The notes: a model not told the origin generated them from the letters alone. A stretch of DNA of 64,000 nt from JAGLOK01 sp963676355 (GCA_963676355.1 OY781093.1:3162001-3226000); one strand, 5' to 3'. Positions 6,973 to 16,468 are shown, counted from the stretch's first letter. A program made the numbers and translations.

Positions 6973-8820
6973 TTATTCGTCGTCAACTACTTCATAATCA
7001 GCATCAACAACATCATCATCGTCAGACCCACCGTCTGCAGCACCAGCATCAGCACCCTGTGCGTTTTGTGCCTGCTGTGCCTGAGCTGCCTGCTGCTGAT
7101 ATACTTTGCCGAAGATTTCTTGCGAAACTGTTGAAAGTTTCTCAGTTGCAGCTTTAATAGCTTCCAAATCTTCACCGTCTTTTACAGCTTTGAGATTGTC
7201 GATTTCAGGCTGTATTTTTGCCTTATCATCGTCCGTTAGATTAGCTTCCATATCTTTCAAAGCTTTCTCTGTTGTATAGACCATCTGATCAGCTGTGTTT
7301 TTAACATCTATAGCTTCTTTTTGCTTTTTGTCAGCTTCTGCATATTGCTCAGCTTCACGAACCGCCTTATCGATGTCATCGTCTGAAAGGTTTGATGAAG
7401 CAGTAATTACAACTTTCTGCTCGTTTCCAGTTCCAAGGTCTTTTGCGGAAACATGAACAATACCGTTTGCGTCAATGTCAAATGTAACTTCAATCTGTGG
7501 CACTCCGCGGGGTGCAGGTGCAATTCCTGAAAGTTGGAATCTTCCAAGTGTCTTATTTCCTGAAGCCATTTCACGCTCTCCCTGAAGAACATGAACATCT
7601 ACTGAAGGCTGATTATCTGCCGCTGTGGAGAAAATCTGGCTCTTTCTTGTAGGTATTGTTGTGTTGCGCTCGATAAGCTTTGTAAACACGCCGCCCAAAG
7701 TTTCAATACCCAATGAAAGTGGAGTAACGTCAAGAAGTAATACGTCTTTAACATCTCCGCCGAGAACACCACCCTGGATTGCAGCACCAACAGCTACACA
7801 CTCATCAGGATTAACACCTTTATATGGATCTTTGCCAGTAATGCGTTTCACCGCCTCCTGAACAGCCGGTATACGAGTTGAACCACCAACCAAGATTATG
7901 CGGTCAACCTGTGATGCGTTAAGACCAGCGTCATCCAAAGCTTTTTTTGTAGGTCCAACAGTCTTTTCAACAAGATCTGCTGTAAGCTCATTAAACTTAG
8001 CGCGTGAAAGTGTCAAATCTAAATGCTTAGGACCAGTAGAATCAGCTGTTATAAAAGGAAGATTGATGCTTGTCTGTGTTACACCAGAAAGCTCAATTTT
8101 CGCTTTCTCGGCTGCTTCCTTCAAGCGCTGTAGTGCCATACGATCAGCAGTTAAGTCAATACCACTGCTCTTTTTAAATTCTTCCGCAAGCCAGTTGATT
8201 ACCTTCTGGTCAAAGTCGTCTCCGCCCAAACGGTTGTTTCCGTTTGTAGCAAGAACTTCAAATACGCCGTCACCAATTTCAAGAAGCGACACGTCAAATG
8301 TTCCGCCGCCCAAATCATAAACCAAAATCTTTTGATTGTGATCTTTGTCAAGTCCATAAGCAAGCGCAGCAGCTGTCGGCTCATTTATTATGCGAAGAAC
8401 TTCAAGTCCTGCAATTTTACCGGCGTCCTTTGTAGCCTGACGCTGTGAGTCAGAAAAGTACGCTGGAACTGTGATAACAGCCTGTGTTACAGTTTCGCCC
8501 AGATATGCTTCAGCATCAGCTTTTAATTTCTGCAAAATGAATGCAGATACTTCCTGTGGACTATAATCCTGTCCATTAGCTTTTGCTTTGTAATTTGTGC
8601 CCATCTCACGCTTGATTGACATAATTGTGTTGTCAGGATTTGTTATTGCCTGACGCTTTGCAACCTGTCCTACAAGGCGTTCGCCTTCTTTTGTAAATCC
8701 TACGATGGAAGGTGTTGTTCTTGCGCCTTCCGCATTTGGTATAACCGCGGGTTCGCCGCCTTCAAGCACTGCGACACACGAGTTTGTTGTTCCTAAATCG
8801 ATTCCAATTATTTTAGCCAT
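6973..8820 (-). CDS. dnaK: Chaperone protein DnaK (Hsp70)
   Basis: 615 residues, standard length. The nucleotide-binding domain has the phosphate-1 motif GIDLGTTNSCVA at the start, VPAYFSDSQRQATKDAG, and the LVYDLGGGTFDVSLL phosphate-2 motif. The substrate-binding domain starts after the linker DVLLLDVTPLSLGIE. The C-terminus ends in an acidic tail DADYEVVDDE, typical for DnaK. A TGGAGG site precedes the ATG. It is transcribed with hrcA and grpE from the CIRCE-controlled promoter. It works with DnaJ and GrpE, both encoded beside it. Confidence 0.99.
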   Translation of the reverse strand: MAKIIGIDLGTTNSCVAVLEGGEPAVIPNAEGARTTPSIVGFTKEGERLVGQVAKRQAITNPDNTIMSIKREMGTNYKAKANGQDYSPQEVSAFILQKLKADAEAYLGETVTQAVITVPAYFSDSQRQATKDAGKIAGLEVLRIINEPTAAALAYGLDKDHNQKILVYDLGGGTFDVSLLEIGDGVFEVLATNGNNRLGGDDFDQKVINWLAEEFKKSSGIDLTADRMALQRLKEAAEKAKIELSGVTQTSINLPFITADSTGPKHLDLTLSRAKFNELTADLVEKTVGPTKKALDDAGLNASQVDRIILVGGSTRIPAVQEAVKRITGKDPYKGVNPDECVAVGAAIQGGVLGGDVKDVLLLDVTPLSLGIETLGGVFTKLIERNTTIPTRKSQIFSTAADNQPSVDVHVLQGEREMASGNKTLGRFQLSGIAPAPRGVPQIEVTFDIDANGIVHVSAKDLGTGNEQKVVITASSNLSDDDIDKAVREAEQYAEADKKQKEAIDVKNTADQMVYTTEKALKDMEANLTDDDKAKIQPEIDNLKAVKDGEDLEAIKAATEKLSTVSQEIFGKVYQQQAAQAQQAQNAQGADAGAADGGSDDDDVVDADYEVVDDE

Positions 8821-8904
8821 TTATTTTGCCTCCAATTTTATTTTAAAGAATTTCTCAATTTCAATTTTCAATTTTGTTTTTATTCGCTTTTGTATTCGCA
8901 AAAA

Positions 8905-9474
8905 CTATTTTGCGACTTTCACCATCGAGTGTCGAATTATCTTGCCTCGGATAATATATCCCTTTTGAAACACTTCAATTATAGTGTCTTCAGGATGATC
9001 TTCATCCGCTTCGCCCTGCATCACAGCATGATGGAAGTTCGGATCAAACGTTTCTCCTTCAGCTTTTATCTCTTCAAGGCCTAAGCTCTCAAGAACACCA
9101 ATCATTTGAGAGACTGTCATCTGAACACCTTCTTTTATAGCTTGGGTACTCTCATGTCCAGTATCCACATCAAGCGCTCTCTCCAAATTGTCTATAACAG
9201 GCAAAAGAGCTGTCACGGCTTCTCTAACACCTTCGTCCAAGCTGTCTGTTCTTAATGTTGCATTTCGCTTTTTATAATTTTCAAATTCAGCACGAGTCCT
9301 CTGGCAAAGCTCAAGATACGAATTTTTCTCGTCTTCAAGTTTTTTGACAACATCATCTACACCCTGAGTGTCTGTGTCTTTTTTAGCCTCATTTTTTGTT
9401 TCTTCATTTTCCGCTTCATTTGCCTTTTCAGCTTCTTTTTTCGCTTTTTTGTTTTTCTTTTTGTCGTCAGCCAT
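8905..9474 (-). CDS. grpE: Nucleotide exchange factor GrpE
   Basis: 189 residues. The first about 50 residues are highly charged (Lys/Glu-rich, KKKNKKAKKEAEKANEAENE) and lead into the long dimerisation helix, followed by the beta domain with NFHHAVMQ and the C-terminal motif GYIIRGKIIRHSMVKVAK that defines GrpE. It releases ADP from DnaK. AAAGGTG lies before the ATG. It sits between hrcA and dnaK, 20 bases from hrcA, in the standard class I heat-shock order. Confidence 0.97.
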   Translation of the reverse strand: MADDKKKNKKAKKEAEKANEAENEETKNEAKKDTDTQGVDDVVKKLEDEKNSYLELCQRTRAEFENYKKRNATLRTDSLDEGVREAVTALLPVIDNLERALDVDTGHESTQAIKEGVQMTVSQMIGVLESLGLEEIKAEGETFDPNFHHAVMQGEADEDHPEDTIIEVFQKGYIIRGKIIRHSMVKVAK

Positions 9475-9493
9475 TTTTCACCTTTCGTTGTGT

Positions 9494-10531
9494 TTATTCA
9501 CTAATATATAAAGTCATCACTTTACTCAAATTTTCGCTTACAATTTTTAGAGACTCAATGATCCTTGCATAATCCATTCTCACAGGAGCTATAACGCCCA
9601 CTGATCCAAGCGAACGCCCATGCACCTTATATGGTGCAGTGACCACGCTCAGGTTTTTCAGCCAATCTTCGCCGTTTTCCTCGCCTATTGTAACTTTTAC
9701 ATCATGGCGAAGTGCGTCAGTCATCATTCTTTGGAGTCGCACCCTGTCCTGAAAAAGTGTCCAAAAGGATTTAATATCATCGATCGACTCATTCTCTGGA
9801 TAATTAAAAGCGTTCCTCACTCCCTCAATCAATATATCCGAACCATCAGGCAACAAAAGCGCATCATTTATACATTCTTCTATTGCACGGAAAACGTCAG
9901 TATCCATCAAGAAGCTATCCTGTGATGTTCCTATCCTGCCAACGTCAATATCAGCAATTGATTGACCTTGAAACCGCTCTGTCATCATGCGCGATATTGC
10001 ATTTAAATCATGGTCGCCCACATTGTCTGGTACTCTTATTACCTTTTGTTTCACCCTAGCAGTTGAAGTCACTATAACAACAAGAGCAGCTCCCTTAATA
10101 ACCGGGATAATCTGCAATCTTTTAAGCGTAGTCCTTCTTAGCTGTGGCACCAACGCTAAAGCCGGTTGCTTTGTCATTGCGCTGATGAGCGAAGCGCTTT
10201 GCTTCATAAGATTTTCCATGTCACCTATATGGCACATGTAAAAGCTGTTTACTGCAGCTCTTTCATCTTCTGATACTGCGCCGTTAAGGCTCATCAGCTC
10301 ATTGACATATATTCTAAAGGCTGCCTGTGAAGGCACTCTGCCTGCCGAAGTGTGGGGCTGGACGAGCAATCCCATTTCTTCTAAATCACTCATCTCATTG
10401 CGTATGGTTGCACTGGAAAGCCCGTCTTCAAACTTTTTTGAAACAGTTCTGGAACCAACAGGCGCGGCAGTATCGATGTAATCTTCGATAATCACCTTCA
10501 TTATTGCCAGTTTTCTATCAGTTGCTTCCAT
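9494..10531 (-). CDS. hrcA: Heat-inducible transcription repressor HrcA
   Basis: 345 residues. The N-terminal winged helix has TAAPVGSRTVSKKF and SSATIRNEMSDLEEMG, the DNA-recognition signature of HrcA, followed by the dimerisation and GAF-like domains. I chose the ATG giving MEATDRKLA, preceded by AAAGGAAAG. A further upstream GTG/ATG would overlap the CIRCE element. HrcA binds CIRCE and needs GroE to stay active, which makes the operon heat-inducible. It is the first gene of hrcA-grpE-dnaK-dnaJ and is autoregulated. Confidence 0.97.
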   Translation of the reverse strand: MEATDRKLAIMKVIIEDYIDTAAPVGSRTVSKKFEDGLSSATIRNEMSDLEEMGLLVQPHTSAGRVPSQAAFRIYVNELMSLNGAVSEDERAAVNSFYMCHIGDMENLMKQSASLISAMTKQPALALVPQLRRTTLKRLQIIPVIKGAALVVIVTSTARVKQKVIRVPDNVGDHDLNAISRMMTERFQGQSIADIDVGRIGTSQDSFLMDTDVFRAIEECINDALLLPDGSDILIEGVRNAFNYPENESIDDIKSFWTLFQDRVRLQRMMTDALRHDVKVTIGEENGEDWLKNLSVVTAPYKVHGRSLGSVGVIAPVRMDYARIIESLKIVSENLSKVMTLYISE

Positions 10532-10545
10532 ACTTTCCTTTCTTG

Positions 10546-10572
10546 TTAGCACTCTTTGTCTTCGAGTGCTAA
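10546..10572. promoter_or_regulatory. CIRCE operator
   Basis: TTAGCACTC-N9-GAGTGCTAA matches the CIRCE consensus without mismatch. It lies about 15 bases upstream of the hrcA start and a few bases downstream of the predicted transcription start, as expected for an HrcA operator. Confidence 0.98.
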
Positions 10573-10583
10573 TTACAGTTCTA

Positions 10584-10612
10584 AAGATACCACTCGGTCA
10601 AGGATTTGTCAA
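10584..10612 (-). promoter_or_regulatory. Sigma-A promoter of the hrcA operon
   Basis: On the reverse strand TTGACA and TATCTT are 17 bases apart, immediately upstream of CIRCE. This is the vegetative promoter that HrcA represses. Confidence 0.85.
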
Positions 10613-10929
10613 TAGCACAAAATCAAATTCATAATTATTTCATAAACTTGTACAGTGTATTACACCTATGCCATTTGTCTTAACAATTTCCACCACTGAA
10701 CACATCTGAAAACTTAATTAATAAAAACTCTTTCCATAATACTTAATCAAGCAATTCAACGATTTAAACCTATAAATTTCGATTTGATAAAAACTCAAAA
10801 ATCGAGTATATTATATAGGGTTCAATAATTAATATTTTAACCCTTCTATGCTTCTTTTAAGTTAGAATCTACATGGTTAAAAGCCGCTATATGCGGTTAA
10901 TATATTTACTTTTATGAGAGGAATTCTTT
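10613..10929 (+). promoter_or_regulatory. Intergenic region with the icd promoter
   Basis: No gene is visible between the hrcA promoter and icd. TTGATA (10784-10789) and TATATT (10807-10812), 17 bases apart, form a good promoter for icd, giving a leader of about 110 bases. The leader contains a small dyad, CCGC-TATAT-GCGG (about 10885-10897), that could be an operator or a hairpin; no terminator follows it. Confidence 0.65.
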
Positions 10930-12126
10930 ATGACAAAAATTCAAATGAAAACACCCTTGGTTGAAATTGACGGCGATGAAATGACAAGAGTATTGTGGCA
11001 GATGATAAAAGACAAGCTATTAACACCTTTCATTGACCTAAATACCGAATACTATGACTTAGGTCTCAAATATCGAGACGAGACAAATGACAAGGTAACC
11101 CACGATTGCGCTTTTGCAATAAAAAAATATGGCGTTGGCGTAAAATGTGCAACTATCACACCAAACGCACAGCGTGTTGAGGAATATGACCTTAAAGAAA
11201 TGTGGAAAAGCCCTAACGGCACAATCCGCGGTATATTAAACGGCACAGTATTCCGCGCACCTATCATTGTTAAAAACGTAAAAGCTTACGTACCTGCATG
11301 GACAAAACCCATCTACATGGGACGTCATGCATATGGTGATATCTACAACGCAGTTGAGGCTAAAGCTCCAAAAGGCAGCGTAGCAAAGCTTATCGTAGAA
11401 AAAGACGGCAAGACAATAAGCAGCCAGATAGTTTCCGAATTTCCTGAAACAGGCGGAGTGGTGCGCGGCATGCACAACACAGATTCATCCATTGCAGACT
11501 TTGCACATGCTTGCTTTAAATTTGCCCTTGAAGAAAAGATTGATATGTGGTTTGGCACAAAAGATACAATATCAAAAATATATCACCATGAATTCAAGGA
11601 CGTTTTCCAAGAAATTTATGACGATCACTACAAGGCTGACTTTGAAGCAGCTGGAATTGAATATTTCTACACGCTTATTGATGACATCGTTGCCCGTATT
11701 GTCCGCTCTGAAGGCGGAATGCTTTGGGCCTGTATGAACTATGATGGCGATGTAATGAGCGACATGGTAGGCGCAGCATATGGTTCTATGCCAATGATGA
11801 CTTCGGTTCTCGTTTCCCCTAATGGCGAATATGAATTTGAAGCAGCTCACGGCACTGTAACCCGTCACTATTACCGTTATCTCAAAGGCGAGGAAACATC
11901 CACAAACCCCGTGGCAACCATCTTCGCATGGACAGGCGCACTCAACAAACGAGGCGAGCTTGATGACACTCCTGAACTTTGCGAATTTGCAAAGAAGCTT
12001 GAAAAGGCAACAATAGATACAATAGAGGGCGGCATCATGACAGGCGACCTCGCCTGCATTGCAGAAGGTGAAGCTAAGAAAGTTCTCTCAAGCGAATTTA
12101 TGGATGCTATAGCAGCTAGGCTGTAA
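10930..12126 (+). CDS. icd: NADP-dependent isocitrate dehydrogenase, eukaryotic (type II dimeric) form
   Basis: 398 residues. The sequence is of the eukaryotic/mitochondrial IDH type rather than the E. coli type: VEIDGDEMTRVLW at the N-terminus, CATITPNAQRVEEY, SPNGTIRGILNGTVFR (substrate-binding serine and arginine), and the metal-binding NYDGDVMSD near residue 272. The GTVTRHYYRY segment lies at the NADP-binding position. It oxidatively decarboxylates isocitrate to 2-oxoglutarate, the carbon skeleton for glutamate and thus a partner of the GSIII/PII genes at 51-54 kb. AGAGGAATT precedes the ATG. Transcribed alone, with its own promoter and terminator. Confidence 0.95.
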   Translation: MTKIQMKTPLVEIDGDEMTRVLWQMIKDKLLTPFIDLNTEYYDLGLKYRDETNDKVTHDCAFAIKKYGVGVKCATITPNAQRVEEYDLKEMWKSPNGTIRGILNGTVFRAPIIVKNVKAYVPAWTKPIYMGRHAYGDIYNAVEAKAPKGSVAKLIVEKDGKTISSQIVSEFPETGGVVRGMHNTDSSIADFAHACFKFALEEKIDMWFGTKDTISKIYHHEFKDVFQEIYDDHYKADFEAAGIEYFYTLIDDIVARIVRSEGGMLWACMNYDGDVMSDMVGAAYGSMPMMTSVLVSPNGEYEFEAAHGTVTRHYYRYLKGEETSTNPVATIFAWTGALNKRGELDDTPELCEFAKKLEKATIDTIEGGIMTGDLACIAEGEAKKVLSSEFMDAIAARL

Positions 12127-12157
12127 TAATTTCAAACTTATAATACTTATAAAATCA

Positions 12158-12186
12158 AATTCCCGGAATTTTCCGGGAATTTTTTT
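12158..12186 (+). terminator. Terminator after icd
   Basis: ATTCCCGG and CCGGGAAT pair across an AATTTT loop, followed by seven T residues. It ends the icd transcript. Confidence 0.9.
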
Positions 12187-12233
12187 GCAATACTTTACCC
12201 TTAATATTCATATAAACAAAATGCACTCCCCGA

Positions 12234-12262
12234 TTGCGAAAACACCAACTTTATGGTACATT
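12234..12262 (+). promoter_or_regulatory. Probable lepA promoter
   Basis: TTGCGA and TACATT are spaced 17 bases, about 100 bases before lepA. Both boxes have four consensus positions, so this is moderate support. Confidence 0.5.
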
Positions 12263-12360
12263 ATACACGCGACAAAACTCCCTTCATCTCCTTGCAAAAG
12301 AGAGCGCATCAGTTAAGTGTCGAAGGGTATTCTTTTAAAGAAAAATCAAAGGTGAAATAA

Positions 12361-14163
12361 TTGAAGTATAAAAAAGAACAAATCAGAAATTTCTGTATAA
12401 TAGCTCACATCGACCATGGTAAATCAACTCTGGCCGATCGGCTAATGGAACAAACAGAAGCAGTTAGTTCCAGAGAAATGCACGAACAACTCCTTGACTC
12501 CATGGACTTGGAGCGCGAACGAGGCATAACAATAAAATCCCGCGCAGTCCGCATGGTTTATAAAGCTGACGATGGCAAAGAGTATCTTCTAAATCTCATT
12601 GACACGCCGGGTCATGTCGACTTCACATATGAAGTTTCCCGCTCCCTTGCAGCTTGCGAAGGCGCGATACTTGTTGTGGATGCCACACAGGGCATAGAGG
12701 CACAGACGCTGGCAAATGTCTATCTTGCAATAGATAACGACCTTGAGGTTGTGCCTGTAATAAACAAAATAGACCTGCCAAGTGCAGACGTAGAGGAAAC
12801 ACGCAAGGAAATAGAAGACATAATCGGTCTTCCCGCTGATGAAGCTCCCGCGATTTCCGCAAAGGAAGGCCTCAATATACACGATGTCTTGGAAAGCATA
12901 GTAAAGCATATCCCGCACCCTGAAGCAGACGACACTCTGCCGCTTCGCGCACTGATTTTTGACTCATTTTATGACAACTACAAAGGCGCTATGTGCTATG
13001 TACGCGTCTTTGACGGCATGATAAAAGCTGGAACCAAGATTAAAATGATGGCGACTGGCGGAAAATACGAGACGACTGAAGTCGGAATATTCACTCCGGA
13101 AAACCTGCCCATAGACGAATTGCACGCAGGTGAAGTCGGATATATAGCAGCATCAATAAAAGACATCGCTATGACACGTGTCGGAGATACAATAACAGAG
13201 CAAATGCGCCCTGCATCAGAACCGCTGCCAGGATATAAAGATGTAAAGCCCATGGTGTTTTGCGGAATATATCCAGCCGATGGTGCAGACTATGAAGACT
13301 TGCGAGATGCACTTGAAAAACTCAAATTAAATGATGCATCGCTTTTATATGAGCCGGAAACATCGATAGCTTTGGGCTTTGGATTCCGTTGTGGCTTCCT
13401 TGGTCTTTTGCACATGGAGATAATATCCGAGCGCTTAGAGCGCGAATACGACCTTGATTTAGTCACCACAGCACCAAGCGTTATTTATAAGATTTTGCTG
13501 TTGGACGGCACTCAGGTTGATATTGACAATCCCACAAATCTTCCTGACCCTACAGAAATAGATTATATGATGGAGCCTATTGCTGATACACACATCATCA
13601 CACCTCCTGATTATGTAGGCACCATTATGGACTTGTGTCAGGAAAAGCGTGGCGTATTTGTAGATATGCAATACCTTGAAGAAACAAGGGTGCAGCTAAA
13701 TTATCATATGCCGCTTAATGAGATTATCTATGACTTTTTCGATTCATTAAAATCCCGTTCAAAGGGATATGCTTCAATGGATTACGACATAAAAGAATAT
13801 CAAAGGAGCAAGCTTGTAAAGCTTGACATGATGCTAAACGGCGATCCTTGTGATGCGCTGAGCTGCATAGTTCATGAAGAAAAGGCATATGCTCGCGGTC
13901 GTGGCATGGCGGAAAAACTTCAAAAAGTTATCCCACGCCAGCAATTTGAGATACCAATACAAGCTGCAATAGGTGGCAAGATTATAGCACGCGAAACCGT
14001 GCGAGCCTTCCGCAAGGATGTTACAGCCAAATGCTATGGCGGCGATATTTCTCGTAAAAAAAAGCTTCTGCAAAAGCAGAAGGAAGGTAAAAAACGCATG
14101 AGGCAAGTAGGCAGTGTGGAAGTTCCTTCAGAAGCATTCATGTCAGTTCTCAAAATTGATTAA
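12361..14163 (+). CDS. lepA: Elongation factor 4 (LepA), ribosome back-translocase GTPase
   Basis: 600 residues, exact family length. It has the GTPase motifs AHIDHGKSTLADRL (G1), RGITI (G2), DTPGHVDF (G3) and NKIDLP (G4), then domains II-V, and the LepA-specific C-terminal region ending in KKKLLQKQKEGKKRMRQVG, which enters the peptidyl transferase centre. It begins with TTG, with AAAGGTG 6 bases upstream. It acts on stalled ribosomes. It is flanked by terminators, so it is probably monocistronic; the frequent neighbour hemW lies 2.4 kb downstream on the other strand. Confidence 0.98.
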   Translation: MKYKKEQIRNFCIIAHIDHGKSTLADRLMEQTEAVSSREMHEQLLDSMDLERERGITIKSRAVRMVYKADDGKEYLLNLIDTPGHVDFTYEVSRSLAACEGAILVVDATQGIEAQTLANVYLAIDNDLEVVPVINKIDLPSADVEETRKEIEDIIGLPADEAPAISAKEGLNIHDVLESIVKHIPHPEADDTLPLRALIFDSFYDNYKGAMCYVRVFDGMIKAGTKIKMMATGGKYETTEVGIFTPENLPIDELHAGEVGYIAASIKDIAMTRVGDTITEQMRPASEPLPGYKDVKPMVFCGIYPADGADYEDLRDALEKLKLNDASLLYEPETSIALGFGFRCGFLGLLHMEIISERLEREYDLDLVTTAPSVIYKILLLDGTQVDIDNPTNLPDPTEIDYMMEPIADTHIITPPDYVGTIMDLCQEKRGVFVDMQYLEETRVQLNYHMPLNEIIYDFFDSLKSRSKGYASMDYDIKEYQRSKLVKLDMMLNGDPCDALSCIVHEEKAYARGRGMAEKLQKVIPRQQFEIPIQAAIGGKIIARETVRAFRKDVTAKCYGGDISRKKKLLQKQKEGKKRMRQVGSVEVPSEAFMSVLKID

Positions 14164-14204
14164 CAATCTGTAGATAAATATATAATTACTGATAGTAAAT
14201 TAAG

Positions 14205-14238
14205 AAACTTCCTTGTCCCATTGCAAGGAAGTTTTTAA
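14205..14238 (+). terminator. Terminator after lepA
   Basis: AAACTTCCTTG pairs with CAAGGAAGTTT and is followed by T-rich sequence. Confidence 0.88.
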
Positions 14239-14376
14239 TTATCCACTCTAAGCTCAAAGGGTATAATTATTGTATTTTCAAAAATCCCAATAATATGTTT
14301 ACTATTTGTTATCACAAAAATTTATCTTGACTATGTTATAATATTCAAAAAGACAATCACCTCGAAAGGAAAACAG

Positions 14377-14628
14377 ATGGCGACTTTTAAAACCGAAGGA
14401 ACATGTGCCAGTCACATACATTTTGATATAGAAGACGGGAAAGTAGTAGCCTTACAATTCCAAGGCGGATGCCCCGGCAATGCAATAGGTCTATCCAGCA
14501 TCGCAAAAGGCATGGATATTGATGAGCTGATAGAAAAAGTTCGAGGCATAAAGTGCGGAAACAAACACACTTCCTGCCCGGATCAGCTTGCTATGGCGCT
14601 TACTGAATGGAAAAACGAGCAAAAGTAA
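14377..14628 (+). CDS. TSCPD-domain protein of unknown function
   Basis: 83 residues. It carries the TSCPD signature (HTSCPDQLA) near the C-terminus and the cysteines GTCASH, GGCPGN and IKCGN, which suggest metal or cofactor binding. Small free-standing TSCPD proteins are common in Clostridia and uncharacterised; the domain also occurs at the C-terminus of adenosylcobalamin ribonucleotide reductases. AAAGGAAAA precedes the ATG, and a TATAAT lies about 40 bases upstream. It is followed after 14 bases by an unknown gene, probably in the same transcript. Confidence 0.85.
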   Translation: MATFKTEGTCASHIHFDIEDGKVVALQFQGGCPGNAIGLSSIAKGMDIDELIEKVRGIKCGNKHTSCPDQLAMALTEWKNEQK

Positions 14629-14642
14629 TAACGGAGAATCAC

Positions 14643-15266
14643 ATGAATATTGCAAAACTAAAACAGGCACAAGAAGCATTCTATTCAATATATCCTCAGG
14701 GCTTTGATTCACCTGAAATGGTGCAAATGGGTAAAAAACATAAGATGGATAAACATGTGGACTTTGTACATGATGTTTTCTCAAAAGAAGCTATAAAAGA
14801 TGTGGAAGAGACTGCTGAAAACATGGTTCGGTTGGTTTCTCGCTCTTCAATGGTGTCTCTTTTTGAAAAACCAAAGTTTCGTGATGCTGTAAGAGGGATG
14901 GACATGATGGAGAAAATCCAGCTCGTTCATTCACTCGACATGCTTTTGCACGGCGATGAAGAAAGCGGCTTTAACCTTATGCTTGAAGTTTTGTTGCGCC
15001 ACCAGCTCGCAAAATGGACACTTATCTCCGTTTTTAGATGCTATTACTATCCCACAACAGACTTGCTTTTTAAACCCACCACCGTTAAAAACATAATAAA
15101 AATATTCGAGCTTGAAGACCTTGTTTATAAACCCCGCCCAAGCTATGATTTCTTCGTAAAATACCGGGATACGATAAATGAAATGAAGATGCACGTGGAT
15201 GAAAATTTCAGGCATAGCAATGCCGCTTTTTCAGGCTTTTTGATGATGGCTTGCGAGATGATTTAA
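14643..15266 (+). CDS. Conserved hypothetical protein
   Basis: 207 residues starting MNIAKLKQAQEAF behind ACGGAG, 14 bases after the TSCPD gene. The protein is soluble and mostly helical, with no signal peptide. Repeated segments such as MVQMGKKHKMDKHVDFVHDVF and MLHGDEESGFNLMLEVLLRHQLAKW are of the kind seen in uncharacterised clostridial and proteobacterial proteins. No catalytic motif is recognised. Cotranscription with the TSCPD gene is the only functional hint. Confidence 0.75.
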   Translation: MNIAKLKQAQEAFYSIYPQGFDSPEMVQMGKKHKMDKHVDFVHDVFSKEAIKDVEETAENMVRLVSRSSMVSLFEKPKFRDAVRGMDMMEKIQLVHSLDMLLHGDEESGFNLMLEVLLRHQLAKWTLISVFRCYYYPTTDLLFKPTTVKNIIKIFELEDLVYKPRPSYDFFVKYRDTINEMKMHVDENFRHSNAAFSGFLMMACEMI

Positions 15267-15313
15267 TTTTAAAAGCCATTGAAGCATGTCAAGAATCAGC
15301 ACTTTCTTCCTAT

Positions 15314-16468
15314 CTATTCTTTCAGTTTACCTACATAATAGCCGTTTTCTTGCTGTGTAATCAAATACTCTTGCATTTCGTTATAATAAACACCATTGTA
15401 TGTGCCTTCTAAAATTCTATTTCGAATCACACCATATGTATCTTGATAATACTCGTAATACTTTCTTTCATCATACTCTATATTATTTTTTTCTATATAT
15501 TCTAATATTTCAGGCAACGTAGAATCGGGTGCTAAATCCAGTGTTTGATAATATATCATCCAATCTTCACTATTTACTGCCGAATCCATCAATATTATGT
15601 CTAAGCGAACTAAAGTATTTTGATCTTTTGCATTTTTACCATGATAGAATGTCAAAATCGCATGGTTCGCATTTCCACCTACACGGATTTTTGAGTAGTA
15701 TTCCACGTTATCATCACCAATAAATTGCTTCATTGGATAAGTAACTTTATTCTGCTCATATTTAATATCGCTAAAATCTTCAACACCATAATACCAATAA
15801 ATCTCATCATCGTATGTATCATAATAATGATATTTTATTCCTATAAAATTTTCATCACTTATAATCATTGCAGGATCTTCCACTATTTCAAGCTCATTTT
15901 TCGCCTTTTCATAGTAATAATATATACATTCATAATTATGTCCATCTGGTACATCTTCTGTAATAGGATAATACTCATAATAATAATTAGCCTTCTTACC
16001 GTTTTCAGATACAGTAATATCTGCAACTATTTCACCATCAGGGCTATAAACCAAATATTCTCCATCTTCTTGAATCATGGCTTTTATTGCATCAATTCCT
16101 AAAGTATCATTTTCTAAATCGTCGCCGCTATTGTCTATCAAAACTAAAGCGGCAAAAATTCCAGCAACAATCACTAAAACAGCAAGTCTAATTATTCTAC
16201 CCACAAGGAGTTTGGATTTTCCTTCGGGCAACTGCCTGTCCAAGATTTCTTTTGCTTCTTCTTTTGTAAGTTGCTTTTTCGCAGGACAGCATGCACACTT
16301 TTTGTAATACTCTGTTCTGTAACATAAAATTGGAATAAAAAATAAAGTGAAATATGTTCGCCTGATAATCAAGCCATATTCAACGCATTCACTACAAACC
16401 TCGCAAGAGCTTCCTCTAAATATACCCAACACTTTTTCTTTGACATGATTCCAACCATAAAATATCAT
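15314..16468 (-). CDS. Zinc-ribbon membrane protein of unknown function
   Basis: 384 residues. The first about 65 residues form a zinc ribbon of the 'WFTLFFIPI' type: cysteines in SSCEVCSEC, then RRTYFTLFFIPILCYRTEYY, then KKCACCPAKK. A predicted transmembrane helix follows (LAVLVIVAGIFAALVLI, near residues 93-111). The rest is extracellular and extraordinarily rich in Tyr, Asp and Glu (for example YYYEYYPIT and CIYYYYEKAK), ending in a domain without a known match. GAGGT lies before the ATG. It reads convergently with the unknown gene at 14643-15266. Function unknown; a surface sensor or binding protein is conceivable. Confidence 0.72.
   Translation of the reverse strand: MIFYGWNHVKEKVLGIFRGSSCEVCSECVEYGLIIRRTYFTLFFIPILCYRTEYYKKCACCPAKKQLTKEEAKEILDRQLPEGKSKLLVGRIIRLAVLVIVAGIFAALVLIDNSGDDLENDTLGIDAIKAMIQEDGEYLVYSPDGEIVADITVSENGKKANYYYEYYPITEDVPDGHNYECIYYYYEKAKNELEIVEDPAMIISDENFIGIKYHYYDTYDDEIYWYYGVEDFSDIKYEQNKVTYPMKQFIGDDNVEYYSKIRVGGNANHAILTFYHGKNAKDQNTLVRLDIILMDSAVNSEDWMIYYQTLDLAPDSTLPEILEYIEKNNIEYDERKYYEYYQDTYGVIRNRILEGTYNGVYYNEMQEYLITQQENGYYVGKLKE

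Noticed and set aside
5709..8384. Several open frames within dnaJ and dnaK on either strand
   Set aside because: Codon-bias shadows of conserved chaperone genes without initiation signals.
10546..10552. Upstream start for HrcA at 10552
   Set aside because: It would overlap CIRCE and has no ribosome site; ATG at 10531 is well placed.
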